Shown: positions 30,689 through 42,297, counted from the first letter of the stretch. The stretch is 64,000 bases of DNA from Pseudocercospora fijiensis CIRAD86 (GCF_000340215.1 NW_006921532.1:6108681-6172680), one strand, 5' to 3'. Numbers and translations are program-made. The notes: generated from the sequence alone by a model not told the origin.

Positions 30689-32950
30689 ATGCCTCACTTC
30701 ACGGTGCCCATCGAGACGCAAAGCGGCCGCAACTCTCCCAAACAACCTCCATCAACCATCTACAATGTCAGCGATCCGCCGTACCGCGGCCAGCTTGAAG
30801 CAGACGCCACATACTATCGCCAGACCTCACCGGATACCGCGATCGTAATCGACAATGGCAGCTCTTCAGTCCGCGCAGGCTGGCAGACCGATGCCACTCC
30901 TCGCCTACAATTCCCGCCGCTTATGGCGCGTTATATGGATCGCAAGCTAAACCGGAAGCTGACTTTCATCGGCTCGGAGATCTACTTTGATGGCACGGCG
31001 CGTGGGCAAGCAAAGAATATATACGAGCCTGGGAGCAATATCATCAACAACTGGGATTGCGTGGAAGGCGTGCTGGACTACATCTTCCTCAAATTCGGTC
31101 TAGATCATGCGAATTCGGGCGTAATCGATAGACCGATTCTCATGACCGAGCCTCTAGCAAATCTGGCCTATACCAGGCGCGTGATGAATGAGATACTATT
31201 CGAGCTGTACAACGTGCCGAGCGTTGCGTACGGAGTAGACAGCTTGTTCAGCTACAACTACAATGGCGGAAACACGGGCCTGGTCGTCAGCAGTGCGAAT
31301 ATGAGCACTCATCTGATACCTGTGGTGGACAAGCAGCCTTTGATATCACATGCGACAAGGCTGGACTGGGGAAGGGCGCAGTGTGCTGAATATCTCACAA
31401 GACTGCTAAAAATCAAGTATCCTGGCCTGCTCACGACCGGGAAGGTGAACGAGACGCAGATCGAAGATCTGGTGCGCAACCACTGCTATATAAGCCAGGA
31501 CTACGATAGAGAAGCAGCGAAGATGCTCGAGTGGACTGGGTTGGAAGACCGTGACTGCATTGTGCAACTGCCGTTCCAGGAGAAAGAAGTCGTGCAGAAG
31601 ACCGAGGAAGAGATCAAAAGAGCTGAGGAAAAGAGACGCGAAGGAGGAAGGAGATTACAGGAGCAAGCAGCAAAGATGCGACTGGAGAAGCTTATCCGGA
31701 AAGAGCAAGAATTGGAGTACTTCAAGCAGCTGCAGGAACAGGTGCAAGAAGCGACAACGAAGAAAGAGATCAGAGCACTGCTCGAAGAGGACGAGTTCAA
31801 GGATGAAGCACATCTCGACCGCAAGATCAAGGAGATGGAGAAGAGCATACGGAAGCAGAGGAACAAGGATGTGGGAGACTTGGAGGAAGAGCCTGTCGAG
31901 CCTCCGACATATCCCCTACTGGATATTCCCGACGAAGAGCTGGACGAGGACGGCATCAAGGCCAAGCGGCAGCAGAGACTATTGAAGAGCAACCACGAAG
32001 CTCGAGCTCGCGCGAAGGCAGAGAAGGAGGCCGAAAAAGCACGGCAGGCAGAGATACAGCGACTTGACGATGAGCGGAGAGAGTCAGATCTGGATGCTTG
32101 GGTGGAGGAGCGCCGAGCTGCCAGACAAGCCACTATACAGAAGATGAAGGAGCGTGAGCGATTAAAGGCAGACCTCGGCAACAGAAAGTCGCAAGCCTCG
32201 CAAATGCGCATGAAGCAAATCGCGAACTTGGCATCAGATAACCCTACAGGTCGGAAAAGAAGACGGGGTCAGGGCGACGATGATGGTTTCGGAGCAGATG
32301 ATGCAGACTGGATGGTCTATCGAGATATTCAAGCCGGTCGCAACGATGATGACGAAGATGACGAGGAGGAAGATCTCGACGGCCAACTCAAGAACATCGA
32401 AGCACAGCTCCTCAAGTACGATCCGGGTTTTACCGAGCACAGCACACAAGAAGCGCAGAAAGACTGGACGAAGAGCTTGGTCCATGCTTTCGTGCGCGGG
32501 CCTTACCCATTCGACCCGGAATCAGCGCGAGAATCGAATCGGTTCCACCTTAACGTCGAGCGAATACGGGTACCTGAAGTCGTCTTTCAGCCCTCCATTG
32601 CAGGTGTTGACCAAGCTGGCATTGTTGAGATCGCTGAAGATATCCTCATGCAGCGATTGTCCGGCCATGCAGCACGGGATGCTATCCTCAAAGATGTGTT
32701 TCTGACTGGAGGATACACACTGTTCAAGGGCTACGAAGAGCGATTGCAAAATGAGCTCCGCGCAGTTCTACCGGCCGATGTTCAGCTTGGCGTGAGGCGT
32801 GCAAAGGATCCAATTCTGGATGCCTGGAAAGGTGCTGCGAAGTGGGCTTCGAGTGCGGAGAGCAGGAACTCATTCGTGTCAAGGGAAGAGTGGCAGGAGA
32901 AGGGCGGCGACTATATCAGAGAGCACAATCTGGGCAACGTCTACTCCTAG
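30689..32950 (+). CDS. ARP5: Actin-related protein 5 (INO80 chromatin-remodelling subunit)
   Basis: Intronless, 753 aa, the length expected of fungal Arp5. N-terminal actin fold: TAIVIDNGSSSVRAGWQ (phosphate loop 1) at residues 50-66, ILMTEPLANLAYTRRVMNEILFE, then VPSVAYGVDSLFSYNYNGG and TGLVVSSANMSTHLIPV (second nucleotide-binding motif). A long charged coiled-coil insertion (about 300-560, E/K/R-rich, ending in GRKRRRGQGDDDG) splits the actin fold, the Arp5 hallmark. The fold resumes with NRFHLNVERIRVPEVVFQPS..AGVDQAGIVEIAEDIL, KDVFLTGGYTLFKGYEERL and DAWKGAAKWAS. Arp5 binds Ies6 and couples INO80 to nucleosomes in the nucleus. Confidence 0.96.
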   Translation: MPHFTVPIETQSGRNSPKQPPSTIYNVSDPPYRGQLEADATYYRQTSPDTAIVIDNGSSSVRAGWQTDATPRLQFPPLMARYMDRKLNRKLTFIGSEIYFDGTARGQAKNIYEPGSNIINNWDCVEGVLDYIFLKFGLDHANSGVIDRPILMTEPLANLAYTRRVMNEILFELYNVPSVAYGVDSLFSYNYNGGNTGLVVSSANMSTHLIPVVDKQPLISHATRLDWGRAQCAEYLTRLLKIKYPGLLTTGKVNETQIEDLVRNHCYISQDYDREAAKMLEWTGLEDRDCIVQLPFQEKEVVQKTEEEIKRAEEKRREGGRRLQEQAAKMRLEKLIRKEQELEYFKQLQEQVQEATTKKEIRALLEEDEFKDEAHLDRKIKEMEKSIRKQRNKDVGDLEEEPVEPPTYPLLDIPDEELDEDGIKAKRQQRLLKSNHEARARAKAEKEAEKARQAEIQRLDDERRESDLDAWVEERRAARQATIQKMKERERLKADLGNRKSQASQMRMKQIANLASDNPTGRKRRRGQGDDDGFGADDADWMVYRDIQAGRNDDDEDDEEEDLDGQLKNIEAQLLKYDPGFTEHSTQEAQKDWTKSLVHAFVRGPYPFDPESARESNRFHLNVERIRVPEVVFQPSIAGVDQAGIVEIAEDILMQRLSGHAARDAILKDVFLTGGYTLFKGYEERLQNELRAVLPADVQLGVRRAKDPILDAWKGAAKWASSAESRNSFVSREEWQEKGGDYIREHNLGNVYS

Positions 32951-33638
32951 ACTCATCGCGATGTATGATACCTTTTTGGGCGGCCAATGTCACGCTGGGC
33001 TCGGCGCCAAAATACGGCAGCGCTGGTGTTATGGCGCATGAGACATCCCAACGGACTCGTGCTTTCGACCTGTACTATCACTGAGATACCATCTCAAGGC
33101 CTTCAATACGAGCTTGCAGCTTTTTGCTCTGATTCAGCCAACTACATGGTACAACTCCCAAACTCGTGGCTTCGCAGATTGGCATCGACTCCAAATCGTC
33201 ATGTCCAATAAGCGACGACGTTGGAGTTGCACGACAGGAAGCCGCCAAACTGAGCAGCGCTACACTCGAGCGCCTTGCTACTCAGCTCACTCCAGGTTCT
33301 TACACTCTTTCCTAAGTTGCTCACAGCGGCAGCCTTGCCATACGACGGTGATGTTGGATCAAATGCTCCAATTCTGCTTCTTCTGCCATGCACTATGCCA
33401 GATTCAGCACAGGCACGGAAACTGCAAATGTCCATCGACGCTAAGGACCACGCGAAGAATAGATGCAGATGTGACATGGAACACCTCAGAAAGAGGTCGA
33501 TTGCGGGCATGTCGGCCTGAGTACGGACAACTGCGTGGTAGAACGGCAACTCCAATTCTCGATTGTCCACAGATAAAAACAAGAGAAACATCTACCAACC
33601 ACCCTTCCGCACAATCCCATCCAACCCTCCCAACCCCC
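32951..33638. other. Intergenic, nothing recognised
   Basis: Overlapping short ORFs on both strands without domains. 3' region of ARP5 and of the small secreted protein gene. Confidence 0.5.
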
Positions 33639-34034
33639 TCAAACCTCACCCCACCGATTGAAACCAATTAACCCATTCGTATAGTCGTCACATCTATACC
33701 CGAGATTCGTGTAGCCGGTGCAGAGCCGAACGCAGCGTCTGGAGTTGGTGCCTTGCCATCGGTAGGAGTTCCAGAAACTTGAGGTGGAGAATTTGCCGCT
33801 GGGATTGATTGGGGTTAGAATTACAATATGAATAGTGAGGAGGGGTTTTTGGTTTTTGGAGGGGGGGTTAGAGTTCGGACTAATAGCATATGTTAGTATA
33901 TGGTTCATGTTGGGGTTAGGATGTTTGTTTGTCTACAAGTTCCGCTGAGATTTCCTTCCTTCACAGAATGTCATTTGGTAGGCGGAGGCTGCGGTAGAGG
34001 CTGTGAAGAGGAGGGCTAGGGTTGGGAACTTCAT
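33639..34034 (-). CDS. Small secreted cysteine-containing protein (candidate effector)
   Basis: Spliced model: exon 1 34034-33937, intron 33936-33799 (GTAGAC donor, TCTAACC branch, CCCAG acceptor, 138 nt), exon 2 33798-33639. Phases agree; 85 aa. Residues 1-18 form a signal peptide (MKFPTLALLFTASTAASA, with an A-S-A cleavage site). The mature part of 67 residues has four cysteines (TFCEG, RRCVRLC, YRCDD), enough for two disulfides, and is rich in Gly, Tyr, Trp, Arg and Asn. A TATATAA-type element lies 33 bp upstream of the ATG. It is the last gene before the RIP-mutated repeats (E1 LTR about 0.8 kb away), a typical address for fungal effectors. No known family recognised; effector role is inference from size, secretion and location. 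Confidence 0.65.
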
Positions 34035-34066
34035 TGTGTGTTTATTGCTGTAACGCGTCAGCTCAG

Positions 34067-34074
34067 TTATATAA
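34067..34074 (-). promoter_or_regulatory. TATA-like element of the small secreted protein gene
   Basis: TTATATAA about 33 bp upstream of the proposed ATG (34034). It lies right at the boundary where CpA-poor repeat sequence begins. Confidence 0.4.
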
Positions 34075-34279
34075 CAGGCACGTGACTTCTTAGCTTAAAG
34101 AATTTTTACACTGTATTTTAGACTATAGAATAGAGCAGAATATAGGCAATTAACGAAGCCAATTCAACCGCCGGCAATGCAGTATTACGTAAGTAATCTA
34201 CTACGCTATACGTAATAGTTATAAGCCCGGATTTAATCCGCGGTATTAGAGACTTCTATAGTAGGAAAGAATTTTCTCT

Positions 34280-34842
34280 ATTCTACGAGACCTTTAACAA
34301 TCGATAGTCTTAACGGTACTATAAAGTAATAACTATTTAAGCTTCTATAAGTATCTATAATCGCTTTAAAGCAAAGTTAATATATCCTTAATAGCCCTCT
34401 TATTAGCTAGTCGCCTCGGTAGTAGCAAGCTTATTATCCTTCGTAGACCTAACGATTAGGATCGATAGTTTAAGTAAACTAAGATATACCTAACTAGATA
34501 TAAGACCTAGGTCCTTACTAATCTATATTCGACTAAACCTACTAAGCTAGTATAACCCCTTCTTCCGGAGTTCGATATAGAACAACTTATAACTAACTAC
34601 CTATATTAGGCTAGGGCAAAGCTTACTAAGGAACACTTTAATATAAGGAAGGCGGAGTTTAAGCGCTTTAGGACAGCTTGTAATAAGATAATTAAATATC
34701 TAGCTACAACTATAGACATTCGCTATTACTTAGAGATTACTAATCCTAATATAGACAATATAGTACTAACTATACGGCTTATTCTAACTCGATTAAAGAA
34801 TAAGCTAGTATCTAACACTTAGTAGCAAAGGACTACCCTTAG
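34280..34842 (+). pseudogene. RIP-mutated transposon gag-like fragment
   Basis: A + strand frame reads LLPEFDIEQLITNYLY, then ARAKLTKEHFNIRKAEFKRF, then CNKIIKYLATTIDIRYYLEI and a Leu/Arg-rich end, a helical pattern like the N-terminal part of a retrotransposon gag protein. It is cut at the left LTR of E1, so it predates or was disrupted by E1. Stops are TAG only. Confidence 0.4.
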
Positions 34843-35137
34843 TATAAGAACCTAAGCAAGTGAAGTCGCCTATTATGCCTTAGCAAGCCTATATAACAAT
34901 TATATAATATTATTACGTACACTGCGGTGCTATCTCGCTAGCGCAAAGCCTACTTAGCGTATACGCGGAAAAGCTCGGTCGCTCGTACGGATATACTCGG
35001 TTACTAGCTCGGTATATATACTATCCGTACGTAGCCTAGTTAATAGTAAACGCTCTGCCCTATTCTAAGAAAGGTACGGTTTAGTTCTACTTTCTACTAC
35101 GGCGATTAGTAGAGGGTATTCTATACGTTGCTATATA
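34843..35137 (+). repeat. E1 left (5') LTR
   Basis: 295 bp, begins TATAAGAACCTAAG and ends CTATATA (RIP-altered TG...CA). Matches 61003-61319 along its length, except for an extra GCT/ACTG-rich stretch in the right copy. Confidence 0.85.
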
Positions 35138-35229
35138 CCTATTTTCTTATAGTTCTAAACTGTCTACCCTTCGTAGCGGCCTATAGAATCCCGAAAGATA
35201 AACGCAAGCGATCCGAACGCGCCGAGCGC

Positions 35230-36545
35230 GGGAAACGCGTAGAATAATATATTAGGAGCGCTTATAGTATTAGAAAACGACGCGGCGATATAATAAAACG
35301 AAGCCGAATATTAGGCGCGCCGAGAAGCGACCTACCTACGGCTCGAACGATTTCTAGCTAAGTAAGAGGTACTTAGGCTAGAAGTCTAGGCTTAAGAAGC
35401 TAAGCGAGAGAATGCGCGTTTTCGTGCCCTTAGGGACGCCGGCGATGCGCTAGCTCCGAGTAGCGGTACCGCCGGCGAGGGTCCTACGATAACCCTATCC
35501 CTAGGCGACAACGACGATAAGAACGAGGAAGAATTAGCTAATAAGTCGATTTAGAGGCCTAAATCTTAGAGAGCTAAATCTGTCTCGTATCGACTACCTC
35601 TTTCTAGAAGTACGCTAAGCGTAGCTACTATACCTAGTATAAGCTACGTAGTCGCTAGTCTTACGGCTATTAAGCCTCGCCTAAAGGAACCTAAGCCCTT
35701 TAAAGGCGATACGATTAAGGAGTCGAGGCGATTCCTTAGAGAACTTTCTATTACCTTTATACTATCCGGAGCTACCTATTATATAGACGAAAGCAAGGTG
35801 CTTTATAGTATTATATACCTCGTAGGCGATACGTAGGAGCGATAGTATAATAAAAATAGCCTTAAGGACCTATAGAATTATACCTACTAGGACTTTAAAA
35901 CCTTCTATCGGGACTACGTCGGGGACCCTATAAACCGTATACTAGACGTAACCCTCGAGTATAAGGCGGCCCGTTAGCGTAAGGGACAGTTAGTCTAAAG
36001 CTTTACCCTTAAGCTCGTAGTACTCGAAGATTAACTTAGCGACTATAGCGAAGAGTATAGGATCCGCTATCTCCTTATTAAACTCTAGCCGGCGATTCGT
36101 AGCGCGATTATTAAATACTATATAGTACTAACGACGCGTTACGAACTCGTAGAGCTTGCGACGCGTATCGAGACCCCTAATAAGCCGTCTAGTAAACGCA
36201 AGGATCGTAACTACGATAAAACCGGAGGTAGCAAAGGTAAGAAGCGTCGATCTAATAGTTAGGCCCGCAAGTAGTAGTTAAATCGCGACCGTAGCGTAGG
36301 CGGAAAGTATACGAAGGGCGATAACTTATAAGGCAGATATAATATTAGCAAGGTCGAATATTATAGCTATCGCTAGAAAGGCTATTATAAGAACGCGTAC
36401 CCGAACTACTATCTCTAGAAAGACGACAACCCTACGGTACGTAAGGTAGCCGCTAACGCTAAAGAAAAGAAGAACGACTCGAAGGCTAAGGGAAAAGATA
36501 AGGTACCTCCTAAGAGCTAGGGATAGGTACGGAATCTTAACTAAG
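35230..36545 (+). pseudogene. E1 gag
   Basis: Coding frame with many TAG: charged N-terminal helix (ATYLRLERFLAK, LRDAGDALAPSSGTAGEGP), then KEPKPFKGDTIKESRRFLRE (start of the retrotransposon gag domain), then a basic tail. At 36359-36400 the CCHC zinc knuckle keeps its exact spacing (x2, x4, x4), but all four ligands read as Tyr, as expected if TGY and CAY codons were RIP-mutated. Confidence 0.8.
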
Positions 36546-36599
36546 TAGCTTAGTAGTAGTAGTACTTACGGGACGCGTACGCGGAGTAATCGTTACGTA

Positions 36600-39500
36600 A
36601 GAAGGGGAAGTGTCCGTCGAATGCTTGTTAGATAATGCTACTAATATTAATATAGTATCTTAAGAATTCGTTCTACGATACTAGCCTTAGCGGATTGTTA
36701 ATACCGTACTACCTAGTGCCGATAGTTTCTAGGGCGACCGAGGATACTACTACGGAGCGTATTATCTACGCTTACGGATCGCCGACTCTATAGGCTAAGA
36801 ACGTATTACTACCGGAGTGTTCTACGCTTTCGAGATGCCCCTCCCTAATATTATTCTTAGTAGGCCTTAGAGGCGCGATTAAAAGGTAATCGTTAATAGC
36901 TCGATAGATGCCTAGACCTATAGAAACGAAGCCGTAGCGCGTTCGATACGCGTACGGGAACTATAGGAATTCTAGAAGGATATACGTAACGCCCTATACG
37001 TATATACGATTAGCGTTCGCTAGCTCCGCGATATCGCTAAAAGTTCTTCCTTACTAGAAGAATTCAAAGACTTCGAAGACGTTTTTATAATAATGCCCGA
37101 AGCGAGACGCAAGCTCCCCGAAGACGTAGAGTATACGATTAACCTAATTCCCGGAACGAAGCCGCCTTATAAACCTCTCTACTATTCTTTAGGAAGAGAG
37201 CTTAGCGACCTTCGTAATTACCTAAGCTTAGCCTTAGACAACGATTAGATCTAGCTTAGTATAAGCGAGGCAGGTACGCCGATCCTGTTCGTACTAAAGA
37301 AGGATAGTAGTCTAAGACTCTACGTCGATTATAGGGGGCTAAACGAGATTACTATTAAAAATCGTTACCCCCTGCCTCTTATTAGCGAAACGCTTAATAG
37401 GCTTAAGGACGCCGAATAGTATACGTCCTTAGACCTTTAGGATGCATATTACCGCATCTGTATTAAGCAAGGCGACGAGTAGAAAACTACGTTCTATACG
37501 CGGTATAGGCACTTCGAGTACAAGGTAATGCCTTTTAGGCTTACTAATGCTCCTACTACGTTTTAAGGATATATTAATAGGGCGTTAGCTAGCCTAGTTA
37601 ATATTTGCTATATCGTCTACCTTAACGATATTCTTATTTATAGCAAAACGCGAGAGGACTACGTACGAGACGTACGCGCTATCCTTGCGCGGCTCCGGAA
37701 GTTCGCCTTATATACGAATAGAAAGAAATGTTCCTTCTAGAAGAAAGAAGTCGAATTCCTCGGGTTTATCGTTAGTACCGAAGGCGTATCGATAGATTAG
37801 CGTAGGGTAAACGCTATTATCGAGTAGCTTCGCCTATCGACGCTAAAGGAGGTTTAATCCTTCCTTAGATTCTATAACTTCTATCGGAGGTTTATTCTAA
37901 ATTACTCCCGAATCGTTATACCGCTAACCGCCCTATCGAAAGGAGCCGTAAATAGCCGAAAGCTAGGGTAGGTCCCGTAGGGCGAAAGCGAGGAGTAAGC
38001 GTTCCGCTAGCTAAAGGCTACCTTTAGCTCGGCCTCGATATTGCGATACTATAATCCTACGAAGCCCCTACGTATCGAGACCGATGCCTCTACGTTTGCC
38101 TTAGTAGGAATTATATTACAATAGAGCGAAGATAGGAATTAGTACCCTATTGCCTTCTAGTTACGAAAAATAGTCCTAGCCGAGACGAATTATAAGACCT
38201 ATAACTAGGAGCTCCTAGCGGTTGTCGAGTCCTTTAAGTATTAGCGCCCGTACCTCGACGGCGCTTAGTATACGACTCGCGTAGTTATCGACTACGCTAA
38301 TCTTAAAGGCTTTATAAAGATAAAGTAGCTTATCGGAAGGCAGGTAAGATAGGCAACCTTCCTTATACCTTTCGACTTTACTATTAAATATCGGGCTAGT
38401 AAGCGAAACCTAGCCGATACGCCTTTACGACGTAGCGACTACGAGAGCGAGTCGTAGGCAGTAAACAACCTTCTCTCTATATTATAGTCGAAACTAGCTC
38501 TATAGTTAAATCTACCCGAGGATATTAAGCCGATTGTAAAACGCATCTCTATTATATATATAGGGATGCGAGACGCTAGTATAGTGCTAGCAGAACGTAA
38601 GAGTTTTATTAGCAGTCCCGCAAGAGTAGCGGCTACTATCGTTAGGAATAACGGGCCCTACTACGAGATACCTAATATAATCCTTAGTTTCGTACGTACT
38701 CTATAATAGCTAGAGTAAGCAAGAGAAGGAGGCTTATACGAGACAAGCTTACCGTCGGGTAGCTTAGCCTCGTTAAGTAGTTCTAACCTCCCGCCTAGCT
38801 ATTCTCGTCGTAGTAACCTTATTTACTATAGCGATGCGCTATATATCCCTAAGGACTACGCATTGCGTGCGCAACTAATACGTATATACTACGACGACCC
38901 TTTAGCTAGACACTTTAGTATAGCTAAGACTATAGACCTAATACGCCGAAAGTACTTCTAGCCGAAGATAGCCGAGGATATTACGGCCTATATCCGTACC
39001 TATAGAATTTGTTAACGGTCGAAGGCGAAGCGCTATCGCCTATACAGCGAGCTTGCTACTCTACCTATACCGACCCGACCTTAGCAAGAATTAACGATAG
39101 ACTTTATTACCGATCTCCCGCCGAGTAAGCTCGGTACTTACGTATATACTACGATCCTCGTAATAGTCGACCGCTATACGAAGATAAGCCTTTTTATCCT
39201 AACGACGAAGAAGTATATAGTAGTAGAACTCGCGGATATCCTTTAAAGGGAGGTAATTAGACGTTTTAGAGTGCTATTAGGCATTGTTAGCGATCGTAGA
39301 TCGCTTTTTACTAGCTAGTTTTAGAGCGACTTCTACTTCAAAGCGTATATAAAGCGTAGGCTTAGTATAGCCTTCTACCCTTAGACCGACGGGTAAACCG
39401 AACGCGCGAATTAGACCCTCGAGCAATACCTTCGATACTATTACTCTAAGAATTAGGATAATTAAGCTAAAATGTTGCCTTAGGCGGAGTTTGCCTACAA

Positions 39501-39705
39501 TAACAGCGTTTATCCTACGTTACGTATAAGCCCCTTTAGGATACTCTACGGCTTCGATCCTAATTTAATACTAAGGGCGAATAAGCTGCTAGCTCGGGAC
39601 GAGCTAACTAAGGGAAGGGCACTAGTAGCTATCGACGCTACGGAGCGCCTATAGAAAGCGTTTAAAACGCTTGCGGAACGCTAGCAGAAAGTAGTAGAAT
39701 ACTAG
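36600..39705 (+). pseudogene. E1 pol: protease, reverse transcriptase, RNase H, integrase (5' part)
   Basis: RT landmarks in order: [22 protein letters not shown] (about 37280), [25 protein letters not shown], then the active site YLND at 37618-37629 where Y-x-D-D is expected. RNase H: ILRYYNPTKPLRIETDAS. Integrase: zinc region with RHFSIAKTIDLIRRKYF, then LTIDFITDLPPSKLG, ILVIVDRYTKISLFI, FYPQTDGQTERAN (first Asp, Asp, Glu region). Many TAG/TAA at presumed Gln/Trp sites. The frame ends at E2, which inserted after VVEY. Confidence 0.85.
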
Positions 39706-39985
39706 TAAAGAACGGAAACCAATACTACTACTACTACTAGCAGTAATAGTATAGGCTACCGAGGGTAACATAACCTATAGCAATATAGGCAGCTATATTT
39801 AGCATAATAGGATAACAAGACGGTTGCTTAGGCTAATAATTAGAGCCCTACAACATAGGTATTATAGAAGTGTAACGCGAACAATGTGCTATACGAGGTT
39901 AGTGCTCTATCTATAATATAGAAGGAGGCCTCTTATATAGGCTCAAAACTTAGCCTAGGTATGTAGGGCCGGTTACTAGCTAATA
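39706..39985 (-). repeat. E2 3' LTR (left copy)
   Basis: 280 bp, same length as the right copy. Differences noted by eye are transitions. Confidence 0.88.
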
Positions 39986-39999
39986 TCCCTCCCTTTCTT
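39986..39999 (-). other. E2 polypurine tract
   Basis: TCCCTCCCTTTCTT on the + strand (purine-rich on the - strand) directly abuts the left LTR, the position of a plus-strand primer for a - oriented element. Confidence 0.7.
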
Positions 40000-40097
40000 C
40001 GTGTCTAACTAGATACGCTTTACATTGTGCGCTTAAAACAAACAGTTATATAGTAACCTTAGGTATCTTAGCTAAGGCTATCTTTTAGAGACTCCGC

Positions 40098-40120
40098 AAT
40101 AACACCCCCGGGGTAGTATT
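40098..40120. repeat. ACCCCCGGGGT palindrome, copy 1
   Basis: Lies between the end of ORF X and the 3' LTR of E2. Slightly diverged copy (AATAACACCCCCGGGGTAGTA core). Confidence 0.7.
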
Positions 40121-40430
40121 GTTCCTAGACTCTATTAATATACAAAAACAACTTCCTAAGCATCCAATCTACTACGCTAACTTACTACTGCTTCAATGTA
40201 CCGTAATCCTTACTAGTAATAACCTTATTAGCTAGTCGACTGTCCTAAGCTCCTCCGTAGGTATTAAAGCTATTAGTACTAAAGTACTCTACCTCGAAGT
40301 AAGCTTAATTAACGAGGAGATTAGCAGCCTTATCCTATATAGCCTTTTCCTAGTCGCGTAGATAGTCCTTAAGCTCCTCCTTACTAAACTAGAGGATTTA
40401 TTTAACTTCGTTCTAAATAACGTAACTTAA

Positions 40431-42079
40431 CTAAGGAATTCTGCCGACTAGGGTATCGGAAATGTAACTAAGGCCTTCGACTAAGATAGCGGCAGGGAAG
40501 GCGAACAGTACGAAGGTGTTAGAACCTAGAAGGGCGGTTAGATTGCGGTGCGCCTTAGCAACCTTAGCGACAGTTAAGTTGTCGTAGCCCTTAATCTTAG
40601 TACCGTCGATAATATAAGAGTAGCCTAGGTCGATTAATATACGGTCGCTCTCGGGCTTTAGATCGCTATACGGAAGGTATAGCATCTAAACAGAGACTTC
40701 GCATTCCTTTAAAGGGTTAAGGATCTACTAAGCTACCTCGCCTTCGTTAGGCTAACTATCGAACATATAGCCGAGGTCGTCGTTAGTAAGGTACTTATTA
40801 GTAAGCTTGCTAATCTTGTTTAGTAGAACTAGGCTACGAGCATTAAGCTTCTTAACCTAGTTCTCGAAGACCTCTAGTTCGTATATACCCTCGATAATAG
40901 TTAAATAGGCGGTCTTATCTTTAGACATAAGAGAAACCTTAATACGTAGATAGCTAGCACCCTTACTAGCTACGAGCTTAACTATATCTTATCCGAGACG
41001 AGAAGTCTCCTTAGTAGGGCAGTTCTCGTAACCGCTATTACCTACCTTAAAGTACTTAGTAGGCTTAGGGACGGAGATAAGCTCGTATACGTAATTAGGT
41101 CGAAGGGCAACGGCTAAGAGCTACAAGGCGGGATACTAACGGACGATTTGGTTGCTTACTCTATAGGTCTAAAGGGTATTGCGGCCTTCCTACTTAGACT
41201 TAGGCAGTTTACGTATATACTAAAAGAATATACGAAACTCCTCCTATATTAGGTCGACGATAAGAGGAAGGTGCGCTCTATAAGGCGACTATATCTAACC
41301 GAAGACTCGAGGGAAGATAGTATTACTAGTCTAACGAAAGCGGTCGAAGGAGGTGCCTTATCCGAGAATGCTAGTAATTAACTTATAGCGACGCTTAGTT
41401 AGCGTAAGATCGCGAGTAATAGTGCTAGTAGGGTTGAATACGTAGAGTCCTAGGGAGGTCGGGGCGGTAGTAGGACGTCTAGGAAACTAGTTAGTATAAC
41501 TAGTCTTAAGGGTAGTAAAGGCATCCTAATTAGCAACCTCGCGACTAATCTTTAATAGGCGACCGACGAGGACACTCGCCTTAGCACTAGTATAGAGACT
41601 ATAGACCTTAGCAGCCTTCTTAATATAGTTAGCATATATAGTAAACCGCTCTTTACCTAGCTTACTAAGGTCGTCGAGCTATTAATAGATAGATAGGGCG
41701 GTAGGAGCTTTGCCTATATCGGCTTTAGGAACTATATCGATATTAGTAATAAGGTGCGTAATAGAGTCGCCCTTATAAGAACTATAGATATTCTTAGTTA
41801 ATAGAATCGGCGAAAGGCCTCTATCTCTACGCTCGCTAAAGGAGCCTTCGGAGGAGACATCTTCTAGTAGTATATCTAGTATATTAATATCCGAGTTACT
41901 ATAGTTAGTACTATAGTTAGTACTATAGTCGGTACTAGAAGGAGTGCTATACTTCTTAGTAGCCTTGCGGAGGGCCTAGCGAGTATGTAATACCTTCTTA
42001 TACGCTACTTCGGCCTTAGCGCGCTCGTCTTAAACTTCTTAAGGGACCTTACGGTTACGAGTCGAGCGACGATCTTTAG
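40431..42079 (-). pseudogene. E2 ORF X, C-terminal part (unknown protein)
   Basis: Continuation of the frame interrupted by E3. From the break the - strand reads KDRRSTRNRKVP, DERAKAEVAYKKVLHTR, a Ser/Thr/Tyr/Asn-rich low-complexity tract, SEGSFSERRDRGLSPILLTK, and a long mixed region. It ends in the longest stop-free piece, 40685-40431 (MLYLPYSDLKPESDRILIDL, GYSYIIDGTKIKGYDNLTVA, FAFPAAILVEGLSYISDTLV). Stops are TAG/TAA. I recognise no polymerase, integrase, transposase or envelope signature. With the N-terminal part the intact protein would have been about 830 residues. Confidence 0.55.
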
Positions 42080-42084
42080 CCTAC

Positions 42085-42281
42085 TATAAGAAGGGTATAT
42101 TAGCAGGTAGATAGGGTGGTAGTAGGTATAGGTAGTATTCGATAAGGAGCTAGGAGGAGAGGGAGGAAGGCAGGCAAGTTGGCCTATTGCTAAGCGCTAA
42201 GCCCTGCCTAAGGCATTAAGACCCTAGCTTTACTCGAGCCCGGTTACATACCAATTACGTGTAACCTCTTTAGTCCTAACA
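42085..42281 (-). repeat. E3 3' LTR (left copy)
   Basis: 197 bp. About 11 differences from the right copy, counted by eye, all C/T or G/A transitions. Confidence 0.92.
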
Positions 42282-42283
42282 CA

Positions 42284-42297
42284 CGCTTCCCTTCTAA
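42284..42297 (-). other. E3 polypurine tract
   Basis: CGCTTCCCTTCT on the + strand, purine-rich on the - strand, directly inside the left LTR. Confidence 0.6.

Noticed and set aside
31501..32211. 236-aa - strand ORF opposite ARP5, Ser/Cys/Phe-rich
   Set aside because: Shadow of the Glu/Lys/Arg-rich coiled-coil insertion of Arp5. Its composition is what the reverse complement of such codons gives.
33799..33936. GGGGTTAG-like words suggesting a telomere-type repeat
   Set aside because: Irregular, few, and inside the predicted intron of the small secreted protein gene; no tandem array.
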